The notes beneath the pieces were generated by a model, which searched no databases, had not been told where the DNA came from, and worked only from the letters and a program-made list of their open reading frames with translations. The position numbers and the translations under genes were made by a program. A stretch of 10,317 nt of DNA from a candidate division WWE3 bacterium RIFCSPLOWO2_12_FULL_36_10 (GTDB lineage: Bacteria; Patescibacteriota; WWE3; UBA101185; UBA10185), in the NCBI GenBank assembly GCA_001772985.1, contig MEVN01000041.1:8592-18908 (forward strand). Direction: 5' to 3'. The first letter of the stretch is position 1. Each line of letters starts with the position of its first letter. Shown piece by piece: positions 1-7,709 of this stretch.

Positions 1-1
1 G

Positions 2-55
2 GTTGTTGAAATGATTAAGGTTTTAAACAATTTCATGCGCGTGGAGAAGAAATGA
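2..55 (+). CDS. 3' end of an upstream gene (partial, unidentified)
   Basis: This is the only plus-strand frame open from the window edge: frame 1 stops at 7-9 and frame 3 at 12-14. Frame 2 gives 17 residues (VVEMIKVLNNFMRVEKK) and ends at TGA 53-55. That stop overlaps the start codon of the next gene in an ATGA arrangement (52-55), the same junction style used downstream, which supports a real gene end rather than chance. Too little is visible to name a function. By position it is probably another glycan-cluster gene in the same operon. Confidence 0.6.
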   Translation, partial: VVEMIKVLNNFMRVEKK

Positions 56-1200
56 ATATTTTGTATGTGTTAAATTCAGGAGAACCAGGTGGGATGGAAG
101 TACACGTGTTGGATTTGGTGAAAGGTATGAAACAAAGAGGAAATGATGTTTTTGTTTGGTGTAAGTCCGGAGCTGTTTCTGAATGGTATAAAGAAGCCGG
201 TGCATATGTTGTAAATATGGATATAAAATCGGATATAGACTTAGGTTATATTATTTCACTTGTAAAATTTATAAAACAACATAAAATACAAATCCTGCAC
301 GCGCACGAACTTAAAGCAGTAACTAATACACTTTTAGCTGGATTTTTATCCGGCGTAAAAGTTAGAGTTACGCATACCCACACCCCAATTTCCGAATGGA
401 AAATTAACGCACTAAAGCAAAAAATAAATTTATTTGGGTACAGTATAATCGTAAATTTGTTATCGTCGGTAGAAATCTGTTTAACCGAATCCAGAAAAAA
501 TGTAAAAATTAAAGAAGGTATAAATAGCAAAAAGCTTTGTGTAATAGGAAATGGCATTGACTTAGACAAATTTGGCGCCCAGTTATCTAGTAATAGCAAT
601 ACTAAAAAAGAGTTATTAAAGAAAGTGTTTAATATAAACGAGGCTTTTATTTTTGGTTTTATAGCTAGAATGACGGAAGAAAAAGGACATAAGGTTTTAG
701 TTGAGGCTTTTTCTAAGTTATTTTTACGCCACAACATTAACGGAAATATTTTATTGGTTTTAGCAGGAGGCGGGAAGTTAGAAAGGGACGTAAAAGAGCA
801 GATAGAAACATTGGGTTTATCAAACAAAGTATACGTGTCCGGCGTATTTGAAGAAAAAGATAAGTATTATTATTACTCACTTCTTGATGCGTTTATTTTT
901 CCAACTTTGGCAGAAGGTTTTGGTATAGTTTTAATCGAAGCTATGGCGGTAGGACTTCCTATAATAAGTTCGGATCTTGAAGTTTTACAAGAAGTGGGTG
1001 ATGGTACGATTTTATTTTTTGAAGCCGGAAATTCGGATGATTTAGCTGAAAAAATGTATGATTTGTATATAAGAAGAGATAAATTACAAAACTTAGGTAT
1101 ATCGGCCAAAGAGCGTGTGAGAGAGCTTTATTCTATGGATAGATTTGTCAATAATTACGAAAATTTATATATAAACCTTTTGGGAAAAGGAGGAATGTGA
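52..1200 (+). CDS. GT4-family glycosyltransferase (GT-B fold)
   Basis: A predicted cytoplasmic or membrane-associated enzyme of 382 residues that would transfer a sugar from a nucleotide-sugar donor to a lipid-linked glycan. The N-terminal Rossmann half begins with a beta strand and the glycine loop SGEPGGMEVHV (about residues 9-19), typical of acceptor-side GT4 domains, followed by ILHAHE (81-86). The C-terminal half (Glycos_transf_1 type) contains GNGIDLDKF (166-174), the donor-phosphate-binding segment ARMTEEKG with R206 and K211, and the EX7E signature EGFGIVLIE with E288 and E296. Length is normal for the family. The ATG at 52 has a GGAG Shine-Dalgarno at 42-45 with 6-nt spacing and overlaps the upstream stop. 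The 3' end overlaps the next gene. The retaining mechanism follows from the family; donor sugar and acceptor cannot be predicted. Confidence 0.93.
   Translation: MNILYVLNSGEPGGMEVHVLDLVKGMKQRGNDVFVWCKSGAVSEWYKEAGAYVVNMDIKSDIDLGYIISLVKFIKQHKIQILHAHELKAVTNTLLAGFLSGVKVRVTHTHTPISEWKINALKQKINLFGYSIIVNLLSSVEICLTESRKNVKIKEGINSKKLCVIGNGIDLDKFGAQLSSNSNTKKELLKKVFNINEAFIFGFIARMTEEKGHKVLVEAFSKLFLRHNINGNILLVLAGGGKLERDVKEQIETLGLSNKVYVSGVFEEKDKYYYYSLLDAFIFPTLAEGFGIVLIEAMAVGLPIISSDLEVLQEVGDGTILFFEAGNSDDLAEKMYDLYIRRDKLQNLGISAKERVRELYSMDRFVNNYENLYINLLGKGGM
1188..1193 (+). promoter_or_regulatory. Shine-Dalgarno AGGAGG for the GTG-started second glycosyltransferase
   Basis: A full AGGAGG lies only 3 nt before the GTG at 1197. 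The next in-frame ATG (1209) would sit 15 nt away. Neither spacing is ideal. The GTG is preferred because it keeps the first beta strand (MKVVMQGRIG) expected at the start of a GT4 protein, and because it gives the GTGA stop/start overlap at 1197-1200. Confidence 0.6.
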
Positions 1201-2327
1201 AAGTTGTAATGCAGGGAAGAATAGGTTTACTAAACGAAGGCGGTGGAGATAAAGTACAAATCGAAAATACAGCATTGGAGTTACGCAAGCTCGGAGTAGA
1301 AGTTGACATAAGCACTAACATTGATGACGATATAAGAAAGTACGATTTAGTACATATTTTTCAACTTGATTGGATAGCGGAAAATTATTTTTATGCAAAA
1401 GAAGCTTATAAGTTTGGAAAGCCTATCGTTTTATCGCCTATTCATCATAATATTAACGAAGTAAAAAGATTTGACGATGATTACGCGTTTGATTTAAGAC
1501 GACTGTCTAAATTTTTATTTAAGGATCAGTTTAAACGAGATATATTTAAGAATCTGCATCGCTCCGTGTTTGACCATAAAAAAATAAAACCAACGTCGTT
1601 TAGTTTGATATTGGGTTTGAAGGAAATGCATAGAAGGGTTTTGGCAATGTCTGATAAAGTTTTGGTTCAAACCGAACTTGAGGCAAAAGATATAATAAAA
1701 ACCTATCAGGTAGATATAAAATGGAAAAAAGTTCCAAACGGGGTTGGGGAAGTTTTTTTACACGATACTAAATATGAAAACTCACTTGGTCTAAAAGATT
1801 ATATTCTATGTGTTGGAAGAATTGAAGCAAGAAAAAATCAAATAAAAATAATTGAAGCTGTTGAGAAGTTTAGACTAAAGTATAAAAACGATGTTCAATT
1901 AGTTTTTGTAGGTCATAAAAGTTCTCTAAAGCATTTTGAGTTTGTAAGTGTGTTTAATAAACTTGTATCCCGATATAAATGGATAAAGCATATTGAAAAG
2001 GTTTCGTACGAAAATATGCCGTCAATTTATAAGTTTGCTAAGGTATGTGTATCTGCTAGCTGGTTTGAAACCACAGGACTTACTTTGTTGGAAGCACTTT
2101 TTTGCAATACAAATGCTGTGGCTTCGGGCCCAAGAGCAAAGGAGTATTTAGGAAGTTACGCTTCATATTGCGACCCTAATGATATTGATTCTATATTTAG
2201 AGCAATAGAAAAAGAATATTTTGCCCAAAGGCCGTCAATTCCTTCTGATATGAGAGAAAAATATACTTGGAGTAATGCGGCCAAAGAGACATTTGAAGTA
2301 TACAAGGAGGTTTTGAAAATAGAATGA
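1197..2327 (+). CDS. GT4-family glycosyltransferase, GTG start
   Basis: A 376-residue GT-B glycosyltransferase predicted to act at the cytoplasmic face on the growing glycan. The N-terminal domain opens with MKVVMQGRIG and a glycine-rich loop, NEGGGDKVQIENT (about 13-25), resembling GT4 members that carry a PGGD-type loop. The linker motif VPNGV is at 179-183. The C-terminal donor domain shows VGRIEARKN (206-214), with R208 and K213 as the expected phosphate contacts, VFVGHKSS (236-243), and the EX7E signature ETTGLTLLE (E291 and E299). It starts on GTG inside the previous gene's last codons (GTGA) and ends in an ATGA overlap with the next gene, so translation of the three genes is probably coupled. 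It is clearly diverged from the first glycosyltransferase and is not a recent duplicate. Substrate unknown. Confidence 0.92.
   Translation: MKVVMQGRIGLLNEGGGDKVQIENTALELRKLGVEVDISTNIDDDIRKYDLVHIFQLDWIAENYFYAKEAYKFGKPIVLSPIHHNINEVKRFDDDYAFDLRRLSKFLFKDQFKRDIFKNLHRSVFDHKKIKPTSFSLILGLKEMHRRVLAMSDKVLVQTELEAKDIIKTYQVDIKWKKVPNGVGEVFLHDTKYENSLGLKDYILCVGRIEARKNQIKIIEAVEKFRLKYKNDVQLVFVGHKSSLKHFEFVSVFNKLVSRYKWIKHIEKVSYENMPSIYKFAKVCVSASWFETTGLTLLEALFCNTNAVASGPRAKEYLGSYASYCDPNDIDSIFRAIEKEYFAQRPSIPSDMREKYTWSNAAKETFEVYKEVLKIE
2305..2310 (+). promoter_or_regulatory. AGGAGG upstream of the fused membrane enzyme
   Basis: A perfect AGGAGG lies within the last codons of the preceding gene, 13 nt before the ATG at 2324. 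The spacing is long. The only nearby alternative downstream start is the ATG at 2342 (residue 7), and no in-frame start codon exists between the motif and 2324. The ATGA overlap at 2324-2327 suggests that terminating ribosomes restart here, which would make the exact spacing less critical. Confidence 0.45.
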
Positions 2328-5326
2328 TTAATTTGGAAATCATGATATTAATAGTTTTGTTCATCGCGTCTTTAATATTAATTTTTAGTAATACCAAACT
2401 TTCTATTTTTGTTTTAATTTTACTTTCAGTCTCATTGCATAAGGAATTTTTTAGTATATACAAGTGGGATGTGCTTCCCGTTAGAATTTTTATGCTTGCG
2501 TTTTCTTTATACATTTTATTTTTTGCTATCAAGTCTATTAAGCGTAAAGTCTTTTTTCAGCAAATTAAAAATTTTATATCAGATCCTTTTATATTTCTTC
2601 TATTAGGCCTTTTACTTTTTAGAAGTATTTCCTTGATTAATTCAAAAAATCTTTTTTCGAGCATCTCACTTCTTGGTTTTTTTGGCACAGCGGTAATTTT
2701 TGGAATCTTTTTGTATAAAAAATTTTCAAATGAGCCTGACAAAATTCTTAGCCACATTAAGTTTTATATCTTTTTGGTATTTGGATTGTGTTTGTTTGCT
2801 TTTGCGCAGTTATTTGTTTATTTGAAATTTGGATTTATATTCGGCGCTTTGTGGAATGTTCCCGGTCATTTGCCAAGGCTCGGGGCTACATTTTGGGACG
2901 TCAATCATTTTGCCGGTCTTCTTGCTTCAATTTTACCTATATTAGGCATCCTTATACTTGTATCAAAAAAGTTTTCTCATAAAATTACGTATTTTTTTAT
3001 GTTTATTCCAATGCTTGCAACTTTAGCTTTGACTAATTCTAGAAGCGCATGGATTTTGGCGTTTGTTTCGTTTTTTGTATTTGTCGTGCTATTTCTTGTT
3101 CAAAATATAGGTAAAAAAGGTCTTCTTCTTGCTCTTTTTGGTTTGACTTTAGTGGTTTCTCCTTTGATTTATGAATACCACATAAAATCGAGTCCATTTC
3201 GCGCAAGTGTCAGGCAGTACCTGCATTACAGGATTGACTCGTTTGATTCTCATTTTTTATTGTTGCGCGGGGCTTTACAGGTTTTTGAAAAATATCCTTA
3301 TATAGGAGGCGGTTATGGAAGTTTCTTTGAACAATTTAGTAAAACAAAGGTAGCTCCGGAATATTTTGGAAGGGATCCGGCGGGTTTAAATGTTAGAGTC
3401 CCGGCACATACTATTTGGGGCGAAGTTTTTGCCGAAACAGGAATTATTGGATTTTCGTTATTTTTACTTTTTTTCCTTTTTATAATTTTTTCAATGATAT
3501 ATATATCGTTTAAAGTTTCCGATAAAAGAGAAAAGCTGTTAATTATGTCTATGGCGTCTTCGGTAGTTGGCTTTGCTGTTGCCGGTATTTTTTATTCGTA
3601 TAATTCTGAATTTTTCTGGCTAATTTTATTCTTTTACTTTCTATACGCTTTAGGAAGATATGGTGGGAAAATTAATTTAAATGAACTTTTATCTAAATTC
3701 TTAGGCTCAGAGAGCTTATCTTTAACTTTAGTTCTTTTACTATCTTTAGTTCTGTTGTTTACTGCTCTTGGGAAAAACCATTTTATACCGTGGGATGAGG
3801 CAATTTACGCAAAAGTTTCAAAAAATATTCTTACAACAAATGAATATGGAGTTTTGAAATGGTTTGGTAATGATCCTTGGTTTGAAAAGCCCCCATTGTA
3901 TTTTTGGATTTCAACTCTTTTTATGAAACTAGTTGGAATAACTGAGTTAGGCTCTCGTTTGCTTTCCGCAGTTTCCGGCTTTTTTACAGTTTTATTGGTT
4001 TATCTGATTGGCAAAAAAATGTTTAACAAAAGAGTGGGCTTTGTCTCAGCATTCATTCTAATAACAACTTCTCAATTTCTTTATTATTCTCGTTTAGGGA
4101 TGCTTGATGTTACTTTAAGTTTTTTTATTACTTTATCTTTATATTTTTACTTGATTTCGTGGCAAAAAAGAAGTCCGGTTTATTGGATCTTGTCCGGAAT
4201 TTCATTTGGTTTAGCTGTAATGACAAAGAATATGATTGGGCTTTTATCTCCGGCTATTATATTTAGTTTTGAGTTTTATCTTTTAATTTCAAAAAATAAG
4301 AAATTAAGTGCAGGAACTTTTGTTAATTACTTTTTATATTTAGTAGGCGGACTTTTAATTTTTATGCCTTGGCATATTTACATGTTCCAAAAATTTGGAA
4401 ACGATTTTATACAAAATTATCTTGGTTATCATGTTCTAACGAGAGCAACAACCGGCATTGAAGACAAAGGGCTCCCATTCTTTTGGTATTTAACTGTTCT
4501 AAAGGTGAGTATGCGCATTTGGTTTATAGCTCTTCTTGGCGCGATCCCATATGGATTGTATAGAATATTTAAGGAAAAAAGCAAAAATTATATATTCCTT
4601 TTCATTTGGATACTTCTTGTTTTTGTTTTATTCTCAATTTCAAAATCTAAGCTTGTTTGGTATATTATTCCAATTTATCCGGCTTTAGCGTTGTTAACAG
4701 GGCATTTTATAGATGACGCTATTAATATAGTTTTGAGTAAGATTAAAGTGGGTAGAGTTATTTTGAAATTTTTACTGTATTTTCTATTGATAGATTTTGG
4801 TCTATTTTATTTGTTTTTAGTTCGTGGCTTAGCTTATCCCGCCGATCTTACAGGGTCTCAAGCAAATCTTCTTCAAAGAAAGGAAAAGGAATTTGGTTAC
4901 GTTGAGAAGTTGTACGCGGATAGAATTGAACTTCCTTTGATCTTATATTATCAGAATGGTCCGTTTGAAATTGTAGATTTTGGCCCCTTAAAAAGAAAAT
5001 TAGCCAACGCCGGATATAAGGGTAGATTAATATTTATAACAAAAGAAAGCAGATTTAATGGGTTTCTAAAAGTTTATCCTAGACTATCGCTAGTTGAGCA
5101 GGATAAGGAATGGGTCCTCGCTATTTTGCCTTCTGTATACGAGCTTGATACCAAAGCTCTTTCGGGGGTTCAGGGAGAAATTGCGGGAATTGAAGATAAA
5201 ATAAAAACTGATGCAAAGGATGGAAAAGTAACAAAAGCTAAAATTGTTGAAAGGCTATTTTATTTAAGGGATGAAAATTTAAGAATAAGTAAAAAAATAG
5301 ATATTGGATTGAAATCAGACCTTTAA
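2324..5326 (+). CDS. Fused O-antigen ligase/polymerase (Wzy_C/WaaL-like) and ArnT/PMT-like glycosyltransferase
   Basis: A 1000-residue polytopic membrane protein with two enzyme-like halves. Residues 1 to about 445 are a string of membrane helices with Wzy_C/WaaL features: ATFWDVNHFAG (188-198), NSRSAW (238-243, R240), WD-free periplasmic loop residues SHFLLLRGALQVFEKYPYIGGGYG (split around 309-332), and HTIWGEVFAETGIIG (362-376), which holds the conserved His and AETG. After a short linker (about 446-465), residues 466 to about 835 resemble the ArnT/PMT GT-C fold: WDEAIYAKVSKNIL (490-503) with the catalytic-type D491-E492, EKPPLYFW (521-528), SRLGMLDVTLSFF (589-601) and KLVWYIIPIYPALAL (776-790). 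A soluble tail follows (about 836-1000), ending in a charged, probably helical stretch. Wzy/WaaL enzymes polymerise or transfer undecaprenyl-linked glycans; ArnT/PMT enzymes use polyprenyl-phosphate sugars outside the membrane. No stop or frame break separates the halves. Which acceptor each half uses is unknown. Confidence 0.9.
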   Translation: MINLEIMILIVLFIASLILIFSNTKLSIFVLILLSVSLHKEFFSIYKWDVLPVRIFMLAFSLYILFFAIKSIKRKVFFQQIKNFISDPFIFLLLGLLLFRSISLINSKNLFSSISLLGFFGTAVIFGIFLYKKFSNEPDKILSHIKFYIFLVFGLCLFAFAQLFVYLKFGFIFGALWNVPGHLPRLGATFWDVNHFAGLLASILPILGILILVSKKFSHKITYFFMFIPMLATLALTNSRSAWILAFVSFFVFVVLFLVQNIGKKGLLLALFGLTLVVSPLIYEYHIKSSPFRASVRQYLHYRIDSFDSHFLLLRGALQVFEKYPYIGGGYGSFFEQFSKTKVAPEYFGRDPAGLNVRVPAHTIWGEVFAETGIIGFSLFLLFFLFIIFSMIYISFKVSDKREKLLIMSMASSVVGFAVAGIFYSYNSEFFWLILFFYFLYALGRYGGKINLNELLSKFLGSESLSLTLVLLLSLVLLFTALGKNHFIPWDEAIYAKVSKNILTTNEYGVLKWFGNDPWFEKPPLYFWISTLFMKLVGITELGSRLLSAVSGFFTVLLVYLIGKKMFNKRVGFVSAFILITTSQFLYYSRLGMLDVTLSFFITLSLYFYLISWQKRSPVYWILSGISFGLAVMTKNMIGLLSPAIIFSFEFYLLISKNKKLSAGTFVNYFLYLVGGLLIFMPWHIYMFQKFGNDFIQNYLGYHVLTRATTGIEDKGLPFFWYLTVLKVSMRIWFIALLGAIPYGLYRIFKEKSKNYIFLFIWILLVFVLFSISKSKLVWYIIPIYPALALLTGHFIDDAINIVLSKIKVGRVILKFLLYFLLIDFGLFYLFLVRGLAYPADLTGSQANLLQRKEKEFGYVEKLYADRIELPLILYYQNGPFEIVDFGPLKRKLANAGYKGRLIFITKESRFNGFLKVYPRLSLVEQDKEWVLAILPSVYELDTKALSGVQGEIAGIEDKIKTDAKDGKVTKAKIVERLFYLRDENLRISKKIDIGLKSDL

Positions 5327-5332
5327 GCCTTC

Positions 5333-5355
5333 TAATTATGATTCCATCATAATTA
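5333..5355. terminator. Perfect inverted repeat between convergent genes, possible bidirectional terminator
   Basis: Arms TAATTATGAT (5333-5342) and ATCATAATTA (5346-5355) pair perfectly over 10 bp around a 3-nt loop (TCC). The hairpin nearly fills the 33-base gap between two converging genes, the usual place for a shared terminator. The stem is AT-rich, and no clear T-tract follows it on either strand, so it is not a canonical intrinsic terminator. It could instead be an mRNA-stabilising hairpin or a protein-binding palindrome. Confidence 0.5.
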
Positions 5356-5359
5356 CCTC

Positions 5360-6571
5360 TTATAAATATACCTGTTTTCTAATTATTGTCGTCGTTATTA
5401 ATAATGCAGCACAAGCCGAGATTAATTGAGAATATGCAGCACCTCGTAGAGAAAAAATTGGAATAAGAAGAGCAGAAGTTACAAGAAAAATACTTAATTT
5501 TAGTGTTGATACAACAAGTAAAAGCTTGGTTTGATTTTCTACAAAAAAGTAATTTTCCATAAAAGTGTGAATGGCGGTAAAAGCGCTTGCTAGTATCATA
5601 ATGTCAAGAAGTAGGACCGATTGAGAAAATTTACTGCCAAAAATTAACGGAAAAAGATACCTAGTTGAAGCAACCGCTGCCAGACTTAACAAAAAAATTA
5701 GACAAGAAAGAATGGCAGTTTCTGTTAGGTCATATTTAAGATTATGTTTTTTCCTTAATGAGTTTTTTGGTAAAAGAACGGTAAAAATAGATAACGAAAT
5801 TAAACTAAATACATTAGAAATCTTGTTTGCCAAGGAAAATGTTCCAACGTCCGAAAATGTTTTAGAAAGTTTGATAATACCGTTACTAATAGCCAACCAG
5901 CTTTCGCCTATTATTTGAGAAATTCCTGCCGGGTAAATAAGTTTCAAGTTACTAAATAAACCCTTAAATGATATTTTCACGTTATTAAATTCATCTCTCA
6001 TAAATAAAAATAGAAAAGAACTGCTCAAAAGTGAAAGGGAAAAAATGCTAAAAGCTACATTAAGGTCTAAACGAATAAATTTTAACAAAATTAAAGTTCC
6101 AAATAAACCTTTTATAATTGCAGGTAAAAAATTTAACCCAACAGCATAATGATATCGTTCGTCCTTTTGAAAAAGCGGAAACATGGTGTAATTGATTAAA
6201 TATCCTATTAAGCCAAATATAAAAAGTACTAAAAGTTTAGATGTGTACAATTTAAAAAATATAAGAAGTAATAATGAGATAATAAATGAGATCGCGAACA
6301 AAATGATTTTTAGTGAAATAAATTGTGATTTTGTGTCCGAACTCTTAGTCATAGATTTCCCCATTATCGACTCGGCAACAAAAATATTATTGCTTCCAAA
6401 ATCGATAATTTTTGATATGGATACAAGTAGGCTTGTTAATAAAGCATATTTACCAAACTCGTTTAACGGTAAAGATTTTGCTACTGCAGTAAGTAGAATT
6501 AGACCAAAAATAGATCCAATTACATTACCTGCCCCAACAAACGAAATGTTAAATAGTGATTTTTTAAACAT
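5360..6571 (-). CDS. Wzx-like polysaccharide flippase (MOP/PST family)
   Basis: An integral membrane protein of about 403 residues with roughly 12 hydrophobic helices and short charged loops, as in oligosaccharide flippases of the MOP superfamily (Polysacc_synt type). It would move the undecaprenyl-linked repeat unit across the cytoplasmic membrane. Counting from the ATG at 6571, the start is MFKKSLFNISFVGAGNVIGS. A mid-protein VGTFSLANKIS matches the usual VGxYxxA-type segment, and RGAAYSQLIS lies near the final helix, both typical of the family. Length is at the short end of normal. A GTG at 6586 would add five residues, but it lies inside the predicted promoter -10, so the ATG is preferred. 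No Shine-Dalgarno is evident. It is the only gene on the minus strand, convergent with the fused enzyme and divergent from the next glycosyltransferase. Its place in the cluster supports a glycan-export role over other MOP functions. Confidence 0.9.
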   Translation of the reverse strand: MFKKSLFNISFVGAGNVIGSIFGLILLTAVAKSLPLNEFGKYALLTSLLVSISKIIDFGSNNIFVAESIMGKSMTKSSDTKSQFISLKIILFAISFIISLLLLIFFKLYTSKLLVLFIFGLIGYLINYTMFPLFQKDERYHYAVGLNFLPAIIKGLFGTLILLKFIRLDLNVAFSIFSLSLLSSSFLFLFMRDEFNNVKISFKGLFSNLKLIYPAGISQIIGESWLAISNGIIKLSKTFSDVGTFSLANKISNVFSLISLSIFTVLLPKNSLRKKHNLKYDLTETAILSCLIFLLSLAAVASTRYLFPLIFGSKFSQSVLLLDIMILASAFTAIHTFMENYFFVENQTKLLLVVSTLKLSIFLVTSALLIPIFSLRGAAYSQLISACAALLITTTIIRKQVYL

Positions 6572-6592
6572 ATCAAGATAATACACTATAAT
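6565..6592 (+). promoter_or_regulatory. Promoter for the third glycosyltransferase and downstream genes
   Basis: A consensus -10 TATAAT (6587-6592) lies 16 bp after a 4-of-6 match to -35 (TAAACA, 6565-6570). Transcription would begin near 6598-6600, only a few bases before the ATG at 6603, and there is no Shine-Dalgarno, so the mRNA may be leaderless or nearly so. It lies in the only divergent gap of the window. The -10 is strong and the -35 is weak. Confidence 0.55.
6585..6590 (-). promoter_or_regulatory. Possible -10 element for the flippase, overlapping the opposite promoter
   Basis: Read on the minus strand, 6590-6585 is TATAGT, one mismatch from the -10 consensus. It shares bases with the plus-strand TATAAT. 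Initiation about 7 bases beyond it would fall near 6577-6579, just before the flippase ATG at 6571. I see no convincing -35 in 6607-6613, so this rests mainly on the -10 and on the need for some promoter for a lone gene. Confidence 0.35.
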
Positions 6593-6602
6593 GTATGTAA
6601 TT

Positions 6603-7709
6603 ATGAAAATAGCGTTAGTACACGATGATTTAATACAATTTGGCGGGGCAGAAAAGCTTTTAATGACTTTTCATGAAATTTGGCCCGAAGCTCCGATATA
6701 TACGTCTGTAGTTTCTAAAAGATGGAAAAGAATTTGCAAACATAAAAATATAAAACTCATAACATCTTTTATGCAATACCTTCCTTTCGTTGAAAGGTTA
6801 AACAGAGAATATTCAGTTTTACTTTTTCACGCTTTGGCATTTGAGAGTTTTGATTTTAGTGCGTTTGATGTTGTTCTTTCACTATCTTCAAGGTACGCGC
6901 ATGCGGTTACAATTAAGCCGGAAACAATTCACATATGTTATATGAACTCACCGGGAAGAATGTTTTGGGAACCAATTACCTATTTTATGAGTACAAATTT
7001 AATATTACGTGAGCTAGTTAAACCAATACTTACTCACCTTAGGATATGGGATTACACGTGCGCACAAAGAATAGATCAGTTTATAACCAATTCTAAAACA
7101 CCAAAAGAACGCGTAAAAAAATATTACAACAGGAATTCTGAAATAATATATCCATACGTTGATATTAAAAAGTTTAATTTAAGCACTAGCGACAAAGAAT
7201 ATTTTTTAATTGTTTCAAGACTTCAATCGTGGAAAAGAATAGACATAGCGGTGAAAGCCTGTGGCAATCTTAACCTAAAATTAAAAGTTGTAGGAGAAGG
7301 TCCAGCTTTAATTGAGTTAAAAAAAGATGCAGGTTTGAGTGTAGAGTTTTTAGGATTTGTTAGTGACGAAGAGAAAAAAAAGTTACTTGAAAACTGTACA
7401 GCTTTTATAAATACTCAATATGAAGATTTCGGAATATCCCCCCTTGAGGCTCTGGCATGCGGAAAACCAGTTATAGCTTATGGGAAAGGAGGGGTTTTGG
7501 AAACGGTAATCCCAGGTACTACAGGTGTTTTTTTTAATAAGCAAGAGGTTGGTGAATTAGAAAAAGTTTTAAAAAATTTTAATCCTAAAAACTATAACCC
7601 GTTGATTTGCAGATCAAGCGTTGAAAAATTTGATAAAATAACATTTGTGAAGAGTATTAAGGCGTTTGTTGATAAAAAATATACTGATGAAAAAGGAATA
7701 GGGAAATGA
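6603..7709 (+). CDS. GT4-family glycosyltransferase, WbaZ-like
   Basis: A 368-residue GT-B glycosyltransferase. The N-terminus MKIALVHDDLIQFGGAEK, with the GGAEK loop at about residues 14-18, is characteristic of a GT4 subgroup that includes WbaZ-type mannosyltransferases. It continues with APIYTS, LPFVERLNREYSVLLFHALAFE and HICYMNSPGRMFWEP (from about residue 110). The donor half has VSRLQSWKRID, with R206 and K211 as phosphate contacts, VVGEGP, and the EX7E signature EDFGISPLE (E274 and E282). An in-frame ATG at 6591 would add MYVI, but it overlaps the TATAAT box and breaks the family's usual start, so 6603 is chosen. The stop overlaps the next gene's start (ATGA, 7706-7709). It is the first gene of the second plus-strand run. 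Mannose as donor is only a guess from the subgroup. Confidence 0.92.
   Translation: MKIALVHDDLIQFGGAEKLLMTFHEIWPEAPIYTSVVSKRWKRICKHKNIKLITSFMQYLPFVERLNREYSVLLFHALAFESFDFSAFDVVLSLSSRYAHAVTIKPETIHICYMNSPGRMFWEPITYFMSTNLILRELVKPILTHLRIWDYTCAQRIDQFITNSKTPKERVKKYYNRNSEIIYPYVDIKKFNLSTSDKEYFLIVSRLQSWKRIDIAVKACGNLNLKLKVVGEGPALIELKKDAGLSVEFLGFVSDEEKKKLLENCTAFINTQYEDFGISPLEALACGKPVIAYGKGGVLETVIPGTTGVFFNKQEVGELEKVLKNFNPKNYNPLICRSSVEKFDKITFVKSIKAFVDKKYTDEKGIGK

Noticed and set aside
246..827. 193-codon open frame on the minus strand
   Set aside because: It lies wholly inside the first GT4 gene, whose motifs are intact on the plus strand. The translation is low-complexity and has no recognisable domain.
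2788..2982. 64-codon plus-strand frame with Cys- and Arg-rich translation
   Set aside because: It is nested in the Wzy_C-like half of the fused enzyme in another frame, with no ribosome-binding site.
3640..3780. Possible second start codon that would split the 1000-residue protein into two genes
   Set aside because: There is no stop between the halves and no in-frame ATG with a Shine-Dalgarno near the linker. In-frame TTG codons lie inside a membrane helix, so a single fused protein is the simpler reading.
6192..6581. 129-codon plus-strand frame just before the third glycosyltransferase
   Set aside because: It is antisense to the flippase, which has clear family features and membrane helices. 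The translation looks like a shadow frame.
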